Below, piece by piece: positions 11,659-34,170 of a stretch of DNA of 64,000 bases. Both the position numbers and the translations under genes were made by a program. The notes under the pieces were generated by a model. It was given only the letters and a program-made list of their open reading frames with translations. It did no database searches and was not told where the DNA came from. Source of the stretch: Phorcus lineatus (lineage: Eukaryota > Mollusca > Gastropoda > Trochida > Trochidae); assembly GCA_921293015.1 (NCBI GenBank), contig OV121097.1, positions 17,111,924 through 17,175,923 on the forward strand, given 5' to 3'. Positions within the stretch are counted from its first letter, which is position 1; every line of letters starts with the position of its first letter.

Positions 11659-14600
11659 ATGTTTTTGATCTAGAAATAGTATACTGAACATATGCATGAT
11701 GACATTAGTGGCGTGAAATCAAATCTCCATCATGCTACGTCTAATGGAAGATGCCCGATTTGAATAAAAACAAGCTAATATTTGCATTCTCTCACATTTG
11801 TCATTAAAGGCACTAGTGTTTACTTTGCTGCGTATCCGATCTTTATACTACCGTTCTAATTTTGTTGATATTCAATATTACAGGTGCATTTCCCGCCTAT
11901 TCAGTTAAGGGAAGTTTCGTCAACCCGCTTTTAGGTTAAATGTAAGTATGTAACTCTAAAACTTTAACATATGGACACATTTAACTTAATTTATCATACA
12001 ATAAAGTCCGAAAAAGATTTCGGCTTTGGCCGTTATCTACTCAAGAACTGCTGAATTTGTAGGAGAGGTATCTTTCACCCCAGTTCGTAAGGTTTTTTTA
12101 CAGGTATATTTCATAACACATATAAAATAATTCAGCTGAATACCAAATAAGACACAAACATTTTCTGAAGAGTAATTTTGTTACAGTGACCAAATGCCTT
12201 TAACTTGTTCAGCGACAATCAACTTGGGTGTGGCAGGGTGTCTCGTATCAAGGTTTTCTTTGAATTCACTCCGCAAAACTTTAAATGTTCGTTAACTCAA
12301 ATTCTGGTGAGATCATCGTTTTTGAATGGAAAGTACGATTTGTAAATATCACTGTCTAATTTCCCGAAACTGAAGTCATGACAGAGGTGTCCAATCTCAA
12401 AAAGGGCCTTGATAAGATGTTTATTGATAATTGTTTGATGATGACATACATGTATAAGTCTGAGGACAAATAATAAGAAAAATAGAGCACCTGGAAAAAA
12501 GTATTGCAACACAAACTTTTTTCATGATTACATCATATGTTCAACTTTATATCAGAACACATGGTGGTTTTAAAGTAATAATCAGAGTACATCAGACAAA
12601 TGCATTTCCGAAACAGAATGATGGTAACGGTTCCATAGACATCTCCGCATCTTCTTTTGTAACAGGGGGGACATTTTGCGGTAACCCTTTGTGTTCAAAT
12701 TGTCTTTCGTTCTTGTTTGTGTTGCTACAGTCATTTCTGTAAGTGACAAAATGTCGATACACGCCTCTGTTAATAGAACGTTGCTGTAACACCAAAACTG
12801 TTTCGATTATGAAATTTGGATGTTTTGCAAATGAGTATAAATATCTATATAAATATATTTAGGTGTTATTATACTTTCCAGGTGTATAGATAAGCTATAT
12901 TAGTCTATACTCGCTCTAGTGAACCACTTCACACCAAGGTCTGCGTGTACTGCGCCCTTATGAAATACTTTAAACTCCATAAATGGTGTCATTTGAAGAG
13001 AAGTACTAGTTGTTCCTCAAAATTAAAATCTTGTGCCGAAAATGCTTGACAACATATACTACATGTATGTGTCGCTTTAAATGTAAATTAATGACAAAAG
13101 TCAAGAAACAATAACTGCCAAATACACCAGTGTTGTTTCGAACAATGTGTAAAAGATGAATTTAATATTTTGGTTGTTTGACCATTTCAGATAGTTTTCC
13201 CTCAATAATCAAGATCCTGAAATATGATGAAGTTTGTTAACCAATGTTAATCTTATTTATTCTGAAAAAAGCCATCAAACTTGTTCAAACGTGATCCTGA
13301 ACCAAATTCACGTGGAGACAGAGGGGTAATCAGGTACATGTATATATCAACCCTCATAGAGCAAACTGGGACACTGTCCTAATAATACTTCATTTCTTAT
13401 GGTTGACAAAAACAAGTTACATTTTGGTAAGTATAAACTGTTTTGCAGTATAACACAAACCAACGCAACTTAAATTAGATTTGTATACAATTCTATTACT
13501 TGTTTTCTAAGTTAGGTATCCAATACACTTATTTATTTGTGTTTTGCTTTTCTTGTCACAGAATCTTATTTTGAAATTGACCATGATTGTCTTATTTTTC
13601 AGAATAAAGAAACTGCACCCAAGCTTCAATATTATCTTCATCTAAAATCAAACGTCAGAAAAAATCTTTTCAACAACGATTTCTGAAGACTTTGAATTAT
13701 ATGATTAACAGTCGAATAGCATATACAGTGGAATAAACCAGCTGTCAGTCTACATGAGTGAGGTCATGTTAAGGCGCGTTCACACGATGCAATCTGTGGC
13801 ATACAACACGTTGCATGCCACAGATTGTATAAATGATGTTGCATGAAATTTGCTGTTCACACGTTACAACAGTTGCATACAATTTGTTATCTCGTGAGAC
13901 TTTGTATGTACTTGCACGTGAGTCGTTACCTAGTAACTGATTGTTCCAAGGTAGCAATGGCGTTATTTAGCAGCGATAGCGAAGATGAGTTACTAGAACT
14001 TGCTGCAATCGGCTTACTTGCAGACTTGAAACAAGAAAAAAAAGAAAGATCTTGTTGGGTTAGACCGTGGATCGCGATGAGAGGGGAAATGGGGGCTTAT
14101 CGTGCGTATACTTTTACTGTCACTAAGTTGAATGAAAAGTATCATTATTAAAAAATGAAGTTGAAATTAAAGCAATGGTTTGACGCACCGAAATATCTAA
14201 TGACGTCACACCGTTGCCGATGAAATTTGTCAGCTCAAATTGAAAGTGTCAAGAATAGCATCATATATATTAAATGTCGGAGATAGAAAGTTAGACTCTT
14301 GAAAAAGTAAAGTTTCTAGCTTTATCGATGAGATAAACATGGTAATTATATAAAGACCATTATCCTCTTTTAATATATACCCTTGAAAAAACTCTACCTG
14401 CTCAAGTCCTACCATAGTATCTGTTAAATTGTTTTCCCGATCGAATGAGTTGCATTCAGTGTGGTTTGACCCACGTCTACCATAGTTTTATTTCAGAAGC
14501 CTACACCATTCACATTTGTTCTTATAACCAAATGAGAAACACAGATCCTCTAAATGCATTGCAAGCTTTTATGGTTCAAATTAGCTATTTTAAGGCATAT

Positions 14601-15246
14601 GAGGACATAGGCATTGACTGTATAGCTTTCCATCTAATCATTCTTTACAATTGACAATGATAATATTAAGACCTTTGCAGTCGACTTAGAGATATAAAAA
14701 GTATATGGTTAGCTTTGCACAAAACTAAAAACATTTGGACAGTTGAAACGGCTGAACTAGTAATTGGTGCAGCTTTCGAATTAATCTAAAAACTAATTGT
14801 GAAAAGAGGAGGGAAAATAGTTATTCAAGCAATCTTGTAAATTAACTGATTTAATGACCAAGTATTAGCATTGTTGTTAGATTAAACAAAGTGGCTGCCG
14901 TTTTCGCTTTTCTGGTTGTAAGCAAAATTTAGATACTTCCGATATCGTAATTCATGCGGATTTAATGCAACGTTGCATTTAATATACTTCCGGTCAAATT
15001 TATAACCTTAATGCGTACATATTTGCTAAAAGGTTTACAAGATAGATTACCTGCATGTGTATCGTTAGTCATATCATGAGATTTGCGTTTACGAAATATT
15101 TGTGTGCGGATCCTATTAGATGCGCAAAAGAAGCGCCACAAAATTTCAACAGAGTCACCACAAACTACTGCTTGAAGATAACGACCGTTTCAATTAGCAT
15201 AAATGTCACGAGGACTACACAATCTCATTCATCATGGTTTGCTATC
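11659..15246. repeat. Tandem duplication, unit 2 (3.59 kb)
   Basis: Direct copy of 8069-11658, ending at ggtttgctatc before unique sequence tgatcaaacacac. Differences seen are one T less in the T-run, C to T near 12682, T to C at 14401, G to T near 14555, C to T near 14575, A to G near 14625, and G to T near 15235. The junction has about 1 bp of shared sequence (c), which points to end-joining or replication slippage rather than repeat-mediated exchange. Confidence 0.97.
11884..12005 (+). pseudogene. Duplicate last exon and poly(A) signal of the three-finger gene
   Basis: Exact copy of exon 8295-8350 (here 11884-11939) with its acceptor and with AATAAA at 12000-12005. Splicing from the donor at 6982 to this exon would give the same C-terminus as the first copy, so it is either a redundant alternative last exon or an unused copy. 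No other exon of the gene is duplicated. Confidence 0.8.
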
Positions 15247-16013
15247 TGATCAAACACACACGGGATCCTGCTAAAATCAGTGTAGCAGAAAGTTTAATAA
15301 TTGTTTTCCAATTCAAATTAATAAACCATTCCATCGACATTACGACAAATCGGACTAGACAAGTCAAGTCTGTTTTCTCTGTCTATATGTCACAGGCCTG
15401 TATACAAGATAAAAATCTACTAAAATCGTTGATGCGGGACGACAAAAAAACATGAAATAAATCATTTCACTAAAATACAAAAATGATGTTTACTAAATAG
15501 AACTTTCTTTCGTCCTTTATTAAAAACGGTTTATATTAAACAGGTCCTGATTACACAATTGTTGTGAATTTTATAATGGTTGATACCTTCGGACGAACCT
15601 TATAGAACAAATGCAGAAGAAGTGTCTAATAGATGTTATTTCGTTATTATGAATAATATTCCATTTCAAAGTGCATACTAACTCTATTACCAGGTGAAAA
15701 AATAATTTAGTTACATCGGATGTATCAAATACATCAGATTTACGTAACGCACTCGGCATCATTCATTTGAAGTGAAGTGGTGCAGTGAATAGTATGAAAA
15801 TCATGTTTAAAGGTCATGATTTCAAGGATATTATCACACACTTATCAGACAACATTTGACTAGTCTCATCTGATATCGGTCGTGCTCTACGTGTTGGATG
15901 AAACGCTATTTTAAAGATTCAGGAAATCAATAGACATAAGATCTTTGGATTTAGTTCAGATAATATAAACCTCGGTTCATGTGCGATGATTGCGCACCCG
16001 AAGTTAAGAGTCA
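15247..16013. other. Unique spacer, nothing recognised
   Basis: Short chance ORFs only. There is no splice-consistent exon and no repeat that I could match elsewhere in the window. Confidence 0.4.
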
Positions 16014-16440
16014 GAAGCCTATTTTATCTGTAGCAACCTCCTGACGATTTTGATGGGGAAATGTTTTGCCCACTAACTCCATAAAAAACCCATCTAACTT
16101 CAAACAACACATGGATAGAAAGATAAACCTTGAGGGCCAACTTATCAAACCAGTTTTTCATCTTAGAAAAAATTCCTTTTTATTTAGTGGCAACGAATAC
16201 ATCGCTACCCCCTACCAAGGATGGCGTCTGTCAATGTTGTCAAACACGATGGGGGTAGCGGTGAATTCAGTTATGCTATAAAAGTAGAACATTTTCTAAG
16301 ATGTGACAGCAGTTGGATCTAATAGTGAAAGGGTTTATCTTTCCATCCATATGTCGATTTAAGTTAGATGTTTCGTTTTTATTGACTTAGAATTAAAAAT
16401 CGTTCCCGAACTGCTACAGATAAAGTAGGCTTCGGATCCT
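16014..16440. repeat. Long imperfect foldback (inverted repeat) element, about 425 bp
   Basis: The two halves are reverse complements through most of their length. Left aagcctattttatctgtagc pairs with right gctacagataaagtaggctt. The stretch around atggatagaaagataaacc pairs with ggtttatctttccatccat. The stretch cttagaaaaaattc pairs with acattttctaag. The centre is cgctaccccctacc against gggggtagcg. The 71-codon ORF inside is a by-product. This looks like a foldback MITE. Confidence 0.8.
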
Positions 16441-16910
16441 AGACGTCGACGTACATGTAAGAAGGCGTCTAGCAAGCTTGATTGTTTGGGTTTAAAGAGC
16501 CACTCCGTGAGTTGTTGGAGTCATATATGCCAAACTTAATCAAAAGGTGTTATTTGATCGCTAAGTATCGACTGTTACCAAAAAGACACATTTTAAAGCT
16601 TATTGGTTTTTTTACAGTGACACTATGAAGGTAGAACGTCGCAATTATGATCGAAAACCGGACTGTGGCGCGCGTCAAATAGTCAAACGTAAAGGAAAAA
16701 CACCCGAACATTAATGAGCGCAATAACTAGTGACGTAATACTAACCTAACTGCGCATGCGTCGAGGTGAACAGACGTGTTTTGAATCGCTCTGTGCTGAA
16801 AGTGAAAATTTGACATTTTTTCAAGTGATCAAGGTAAATTAGTGATCATATGTGCCTATAAACTATATACTATATGCATATTCTACATTGTCGGTGCCTT
16901 TTAACGTGAA

Positions 16911-18074
16911 ATGGCTGAAAATACTTTGATCGACTCTGATGAATATGTTCAGTCAGTCATGTCACCGCAAGTCATTCAAGAGAGTCAAAATGTCAACAAC
17001 AATCGTAAGAGACATAATACCAGTGATAGCAATAACGACTCCAAGAAGAGAAGAGACGGTGAAACTGTGCAGGATGAACCACGATATTCACGGAAAATGG
17101 GAAATTATCGAAGAGAAACAGCCGAAGAAAGTGAGCAAGGTGAGAGCAATGGCGGACAGTCATGTACAAAGTCCAAACAGGGTGAGCTTGCTCCTAATCC
17201 AGACACTGATAGAATACTTAAAGCTATAAAGGATATGGAAATATCTTTTAATCAGAGACTTTTGGACATCGAATCCAAAATAATAGATAAAATTATGGGA
17301 AAAGTGAATGCAAAAATAGATTGTGTAAAAAAGAATGTGCAGACAGAAGTTGATAGACTGGACAAACGAGTGGACATCGTTGAAGACAGTATTGATAAAT
17401 GTGAGGAGCAGATTAAAGAGACACAAACTGCATTCAGACAGGAGATAGACTCACACATAGAGTCTTGCAGAAATTTAGAAAATAACTCTGTTCACACAGA
17501 ACAAAATGAGATTGCTTTGAACGTTATTTTACGCAATGTTCCTGAATCAAGTAATGAGGACGTGCTTACGAAAGCAAATGGCGTTCTAAAGGATGGATTA
17601 CGGTTGAGAGACATTCTTTTTAGAAGTGCAGAAAGAAAAGTGTCCAGAAACAGCAGATATTCGGGTGTTATCGTCGCAAAATGTGCCTCTACCGACGATA
17701 AACGTGTGATACTATCTGAGAAAAAGAAGCTGAAGGAGTCGAGAAACTTTAGAAATGTGTTTATATTAGCTGATAAAAGCCAACAACAACGATCCATGGA
17801 ATCCAACTTTAAAATGCTCGTAGATGCTCTCGGACAGGAGGATCTGAGGTTTGCCGGCGGACGGGTTCAACGACAGCGACATCAACATGGACGGAACGAG
17901 AGAAGAAATGATGCAGCTACAACACGTGGACGGGACCATCAACAAACATCACGTGGCACTTATCAACAAACATCACGTGACAGCAGGCGGCCTAATCATC
18001 AGACGGGAAGCGGGGAGATGGACCGCCGAGGAGACCACGTGACTGGAAGAGGCAGGGCTAGTTATTCAAATTAG
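16911..18074 (+). CDS. LINE ORF1 protein (RNA-binding chaperone type)
   Basis: An intact 387-residue frame from ATG (gtgaaatgg context) to TAG at 18072-18074. Residues about 1-90 are polar and charged. Residues about 100-190 form a coiled coil with regular hydrophobic spacing (for example KIDCVKKNVQTEVDRLDKRV), probably for trimer formation. Residues about 200-315 look like an RRM-type domain (VILRNVPESS, a hydrophobic strand-helix pattern, VIVAKCASTDDKRVIL). The tail is Arg/Gln/Gly-rich with a short QTSRGTY repeat, suited to RNA binding. I saw no CCHC knuckle. In LINEs such proteins coat the element RNA. ORF2 starts directly after the stop codon in the same frame. Confidence 0.85.
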   Translation: MAENTLIDSDEYVQSVMSPQVIQESQNVNNNRKRHNTSDSNNDSKKRRDGETVQDEPRYSRKMGNYRRETAEESEQGESNGGQSCTKSKQGELAPNPDTDRILKAIKDMEISFNQRLLDIESKIIDKIMGKVNAKIDCVKKNVQTEVDRLDKRVDIVEDSIDKCEEQIKETQTAFRQEIDSHIESCRNLENNSVHTEQNEIALNVILRNVPESSNEDVLTKANGVLKDGLRLRDILFRSAERKVSRNSRYSGVIVAKCASTDDKRVILSEKKKLKESRNFRNVFILADKSQQQRSMESNFKMLVDALGQEDLRFAGGRVQRQRHQHGRNERRNDAATTRGRDHQQTSRGTYQQTSRDSRRPNHQTGSGEMDRRGDHVTGRGRASYSN

Positions 18075-21000
18075 TACAAATGCGGGTTCTGGAATTGTAA
18101 CGGATGGACTAGTGACTGTAATTTAGATAACCATATGTTAAGATCAACATGCATCTCTCACGTAGACTGTGACATTATTGGTGTTTGCGAAACTCATCTT
18201 AAACCTAATCAAACTCTACATGTTGATCAATATTCGTGGTTTGGACATAACAGAAACAATCTGCACCGACAAGCAAGAAGAGGCTCCGGCGGAGTGGGCT
18301 TCTTGATTAAAAATGATTTACTAATTGATTTTAATGTTATTAGACTTGATGTTGAATATGAAGGTATTATGTGGCTGAAATTAGAGCACAAAACTCGCAG
18401 TGCTTGTTCATTTTGCATTTGTGTTTGTTATTTACCCCCCGAGTGTTCAACCAGAAACATTGATGCTGATGACTTTTACTATAATCTACTTACTCAGGTA
18501 TCAGATTACCATGTATATAATATTGGTTACATTTGTGGTGATCTAAACAGCAGATGCGGAGATCTCATAGACCACATTGAAGGTGTGGACTCGATTCCAA
18601 AAAGATGTTATTGATGCGACAAAAAACTACTATGGACAACTTTTAACTGACTTTTTGATAAATTCAAACTTTTGTATGATAAATGGGAGAAATAATGAAA
18701 GAAATGATTTTACTTGTATTTCAGGCAAAGGGGCATCCGTCGTGGACTATTGTTTAAGTGCATACGAGGATTTAAACCGTATTTCTAATTTTTCTGTTAC
18801 ACGTGTATGTGATGTAGTTGAATCAGCTAACTGTGTGGGAGGTGTGAGTGCACAAGCTATATTGTCATTAGATCATTCCATGCTTACATGGGACTTTGAA
18901 TTCCTTCCTGTTCCTCATAGCTATCATCCCTCTGAAGAAACCAGTGACAGTGCTCAATCAAGTGTGAAATCTGTGAAATATGACGTAACGTGTATATCAG
19001 GGTTATTTTTACAGTCTACGGAATGTGTACAAGCCTTAAATAACACTATTTTGAATTTGGAATCGTCAATCTGTGAACAATCTGATGTGGATATAGCTTA
19101 TTCAAATCTTTTAACTACAGTGAAAACGGAAATGGATGAAACATTGCCACAAAAACAGGTTATATTCATATGGGGACCAAATAAGAGAAAGAAACTGCGG
19201 AAGAAAGCTTGGTGGACTGATAAACTGAGTATGTTTTGGAACGAGATGGTAAGAGCTGAACGTGAGTGGTGCAGATGTAATAACGTTCGCAAACGAACGT
19301 TAAGAGAGGTTTATGTGAAGAAAAGGACTGTCTTTGACCAAGAAACTAAAAGAAGTAAGCGTCGCTACAATAAAGAAAGAATAATAGAATTGGAGACACT
19401 ATGTGAGGAAAATAAAAATGAGTTTTGGAAAAAAGTTGGTAAAGTTGGAGTTGGTTTCAACAGAACAAACATCATCCCAAACGAGGTGAGACTTCCTGAT
19501 GGTTCTTTATCTGGTGACAAGGAAACAGTGCTAAACGTTTGGAGAGACAGCTACAGTAATTTGCTAAATAACGGCAACTCAGATGCAGCGTCTAATTTCA
19601 CTCCGGAGTCAAGGGAAGTAACTGATGTGGATAACTATACCTATCAGCTGAATAACCCATTCACGTTTGATGAAGTGCATGAGGCTGTGCGATCGGCGAG
19701 AAAGGGGAAATCTCCAGGATGCGATAATGTACCTGTTGAAGTTTTACAAAATAACACCAGTATTAGTTTTTTACATAAACTTTTTAACATATGTTTCTCT
19801 AGGGGAAAAATACCAAGCGACTGGGCGAAGAGTATCATCAACCCTATTCCGAAGTCGTCGTGTGCTGATAAATATGATCCCCTATCTTACAGAGGTATCT
19901 CACTGACCAACTCGACATACAAACTCTACTGCTCGGTACTCAATACGAGATTATATAAATATGCTGAAACCAGAGACTGCATTGCTGAGGAGCAAAACGG
20001 ATTCAGAAGGGGACGATCTACAGTTGAACATATATCTTCACTTACATCCATTGTTGAAACCCGGAAAGCATGTAAGAAATCCACCTTTTTAGCGTTTATA
20101 GACTTTAGAAAGGCCTATGATAATATTGACAGGTCGTTATTGTGGAGAAAACTATCGGATATGGGAATATTTGGAAAGATGTATGAATCTATTATCTCCC
20201 TTTACAAGAGTGTGAAGAGCAGTGTTCGGATTAATGGAAACATGACTAGGTGGTTTAACGTCACAAGTGGACTTAAACAAGGTTGTCTTCTCTCCCCTCT
20301 CCTTTTCAACGTATACATCAACGATTTGATAACAACCCTGAAAAGTCTCGATATTGGTGTGAAGGTAGAGGACGAAACATTTGTTGTGCTAGCGTATGCA
20401 GATGATCTGGTGCTGTTAGCTGAGGATGAAGCGGACCTAAAACTACTTCTAGACATTTTACACAGCTGGTGTGAGGACAACTCCATGAGTATAAACCCAG
20501 AGAAATCGAAAGTTCTCCATTGTAGACCTGTAAATATGCCAAGAACGACTTTTAATTTTCAATGTGGTTCTACGTCACTAGAACTAGCAGACAGTTACTG
20601 TTATTTGGGCTTATTAATAACCGAACACATAGATTACACCAGGATGGCCAAGGCTGTAGCTAGCTCTGCAGGTCGAGCATTGGGACTTTTAATATCCAAG
20701 TTTAAGTCCATGGGCGGTATGGATTACACAACATACAGGAAACTATTTGACACTATGGTGTGGTCGACAGTTGACTACGGAGCAGCGATTTGGGCCACTT
20801 CTAGCTCTACATATGCCACTACACTACAGACCAGGGCTATGAAGTTTTTTATGGGGGTGCGCAAAACTACGCCTAATGCTGCCGTGGCGGGCGATATGGG
20901 ATGGTCACCTGCAACAGTGAAACTCTGGGGCTCTGTGATGAGACTGTACACCAGACTAAGTAGTTTAAGTCCAGACAGACTTACCCAAAAGATTTTTAAA

Positions 21001-21625
21001 TGGACAAAACAGATGGCTTCAAGAAAAAAAAGGAAATTGGATAAAACGAACCCACCTACAGTTGAACAAATTAAACTTGGTTGAATTTGCGGATATTAAA
21101 AATGGACTTTATGGAAAAGAAATTATACACAGAGTACAGGAAGCAGTACGGGAGAAGTATATCACAGAATGGAAAGAGAAATTAGACTTTCCGACTGGGC
21201 GTGATGGCAAGGGAGGTAACAAGCTCCGACTATACAGAAGTTTTAAACAAGAATATCGAGCTGAACACTATGTCATAGAACACATACCACGAGGACACAG
21301 AAGAGCTATAGCAATGTTTAGATGCGGTGTTGCCCCCTTACTAATAGAAACTGGACGGTACAACAATATGTCTTTGGATGAGAGAGTGTGTTTTCGCTGT
21401 TTAAATGTTGTTGAGGATGAAATGCATGTACTTTTAGCTTGCCCTTTATACAAGTCTTTTACAACATGTTTACTTAACCAGTGCCAAATTTTAGAGAATA
21501 ATTTTATAAACTTTACAGATATTAAAAAGTTTTCGTTTTTAATGTCTAGTCCTTTATTGTACAAATTAACAGCCAAGACCTGCTTTTACATTTTAAAGGA
21601 ACGGCGCCTACAACTTGTTCATTAG
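18075..21625 (+). pseudogene. LINE ORF2: endonuclease and reverse transcriptase, two frameshifts
   Basis: The frame after the ORF1 TAG opens with FWNCNGW, the usual first strand of an APE-type endonuclease. It continues with VCETHL, CGDLNSR and, after the first shift, SVVDYCL and SLDHSML, the last with the catalytic-type SDH-like site. The first frameshift is near 18595-18612, at an A-run. The second segment (18577-21084) holds the reverse transcriptase: KSPGCDNVPVEVL, FRRGRSTVEH, AFIDFRKAYDN, SGLKQGCLLSPLLFN and the catalytic YADD at 20395-20406. The second frameshift is at about 21060-21084. The third segment (21062-21625) ends with a CxxC-x8-H-x4-C zinc motif starting at CFRC. No ATG precedes the endonuclease start in frame. 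The protein would nick target DNA and copy the element RNA into it; this copy cannot make it without shifts. Confidence 0.93.
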
Positions 21626-22317
21626 TATTTTTAAATAATTATGTGTACATTTTATTTTAGTCTAATATATTTCTACTCTGTATATGTTTTAGGTGTACAT
21701 AGCTATTTTAGTCTCTCATAATCCTCTAAGGATGGCTCATTTTATGTCTATATTTATGTTTTTTTAATAGCTGTAAATGAGGTGAGACGTGTAATAAACA
21801 ATCTGTCTGTCTGTCTGTCTCTCCGTAATTATGGAGACTTATCTAAAGCAACCAGGAGGGCAGTTAGGAGTTGATAGTGATTGTTAGGTTATATAACTAG
21901 TATTCATGTATATTGGACGTGCTATCTACACCTCTGTGCATTTATAAGGCTGTTTTTAGATTTTCATGGAAAACCAGTAATTGTCATATATATATGTCCT
22001 TTGGACATGAAAAGTTAAGATGTTTTGATTTAATATCACCACATATGACATTTAGGTTCGTAGGTAAATAATATGTTATGAAAATCACGGAGTGGCTCTT
22101 TAAGTCTGTATTTTTCAGTTTTGTAAAAACTGCGATGAATGACTCATCAGAAATGTCACTGAATGGTACGTATACGGATGATTCATTCTGGATTTCAACA
22201 CCGAAAGTTCATTTTTCCCAAATATGATTATATTGCTCTTTGGGAAACCTTTCATCAAGAGGCTCAATCCATATCAAAATCTAGATCAGCGGTCTTTCAT
22301 TGGAGGTTTGACCTATA

Positions 22318-22323
22318 TTTATT
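22318..22323 (-). terminator. Candidate poly(A) signal of the receptor gene
   Basis: AATAAA on the minus strand, about 245 nt beyond the stop codon at 22569. It is the first canonical signal downstream. Confidence 0.5.
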
Positions 22324-22568
22324 AAGATTGCACTAAGATCGGTGTGGTTATTTACGAACATTCATGGCGTTGTTTTCTTTGTAGATTAATTTCTCATATA
22401 TCAAAACACTATTGTCTATAATGGAAAATGCACACAGAAACACAGCAACACAGTGCATATAACTGTCCTATCGTTTCGTGGATTTTTGTCCTAACCCAGG
22501 CAATTTTAAAAAACTGAACAGACATCTGACAACAGTATCTAAGTCATTATTCAATAGTTTTAAAAACC

Positions 22569-33478
<10,910 letters not shown>

Positions 33479-33662
33479 TGTGTTTATTCCCAGTTCGAAT
33501 CTCAGGGCTGATCAAGACGTTTCCTTGTGTCTTCCCATGTGGTACTGCCCTGTTACCTGCCACTGATATGTAAAAGGAGGACAAGGAGGAAATAATTCAA
33601 ACAATAAACAATTCTTATGATAAAAGTTATGGAAGTGTTTGACCTCGTACTGCTACCCAGAT

Positions 33663-34170
<508 letters not shown>

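Larger units (their letters stand above)
16693..21823 (+). mobile_element. Non-LTR retrotransposon (APE-type LINE), nearly full length
   Basis: A 5.1-kb element with a 5' UTR of about 218 bp, an ORF1, an ORF2 with apurinic-type endonuclease and reverse transcriptase, and a 3' end with AATAAA near 21792 followed by a (tgtc)n tail. A 5-bp target duplication CGTAA flanks it (16688-16692 and 21824-21828). Its host MITE fixes both ends precisely. The clade is not assigned; the APE endonuclease, ORF1 RRM-like region and C-terminal CCHC are compatible with several CR1/L2/I-like groups. ORF2 carries two frameshifts, so this copy is probably inactive. Confidence 0.95.
16492..22103 (+). mobile_element. 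TTAA-flanked MITE, copy 1, split by a LINE
   Basis: The left end is TTAA (16492-16495) then agagccactccgtgagttg. The right end is tcacggagtggctct then TTAA (22100-22103). The element is about 480 bp without the insertion, and other copies are at 36219, 42141 and 44156. It carries no ORF. The LINE splits it inside gtcaaacgtaattttggaga, a stretch uninterrupted in the other copies. Confidence 0.9.

Noticed and set aside
15571-15762. 63-codon ORF on the minus strand
   Set aside because: No motif, no splice sites and no homology that I recognise; length is expected by chance.
16939-17229. 96-codon ORF inside LINE ORF1 in another frame
   Set aside because: It is a shadow of ORF1, which has a full coiled-coil and RRM-like pattern.
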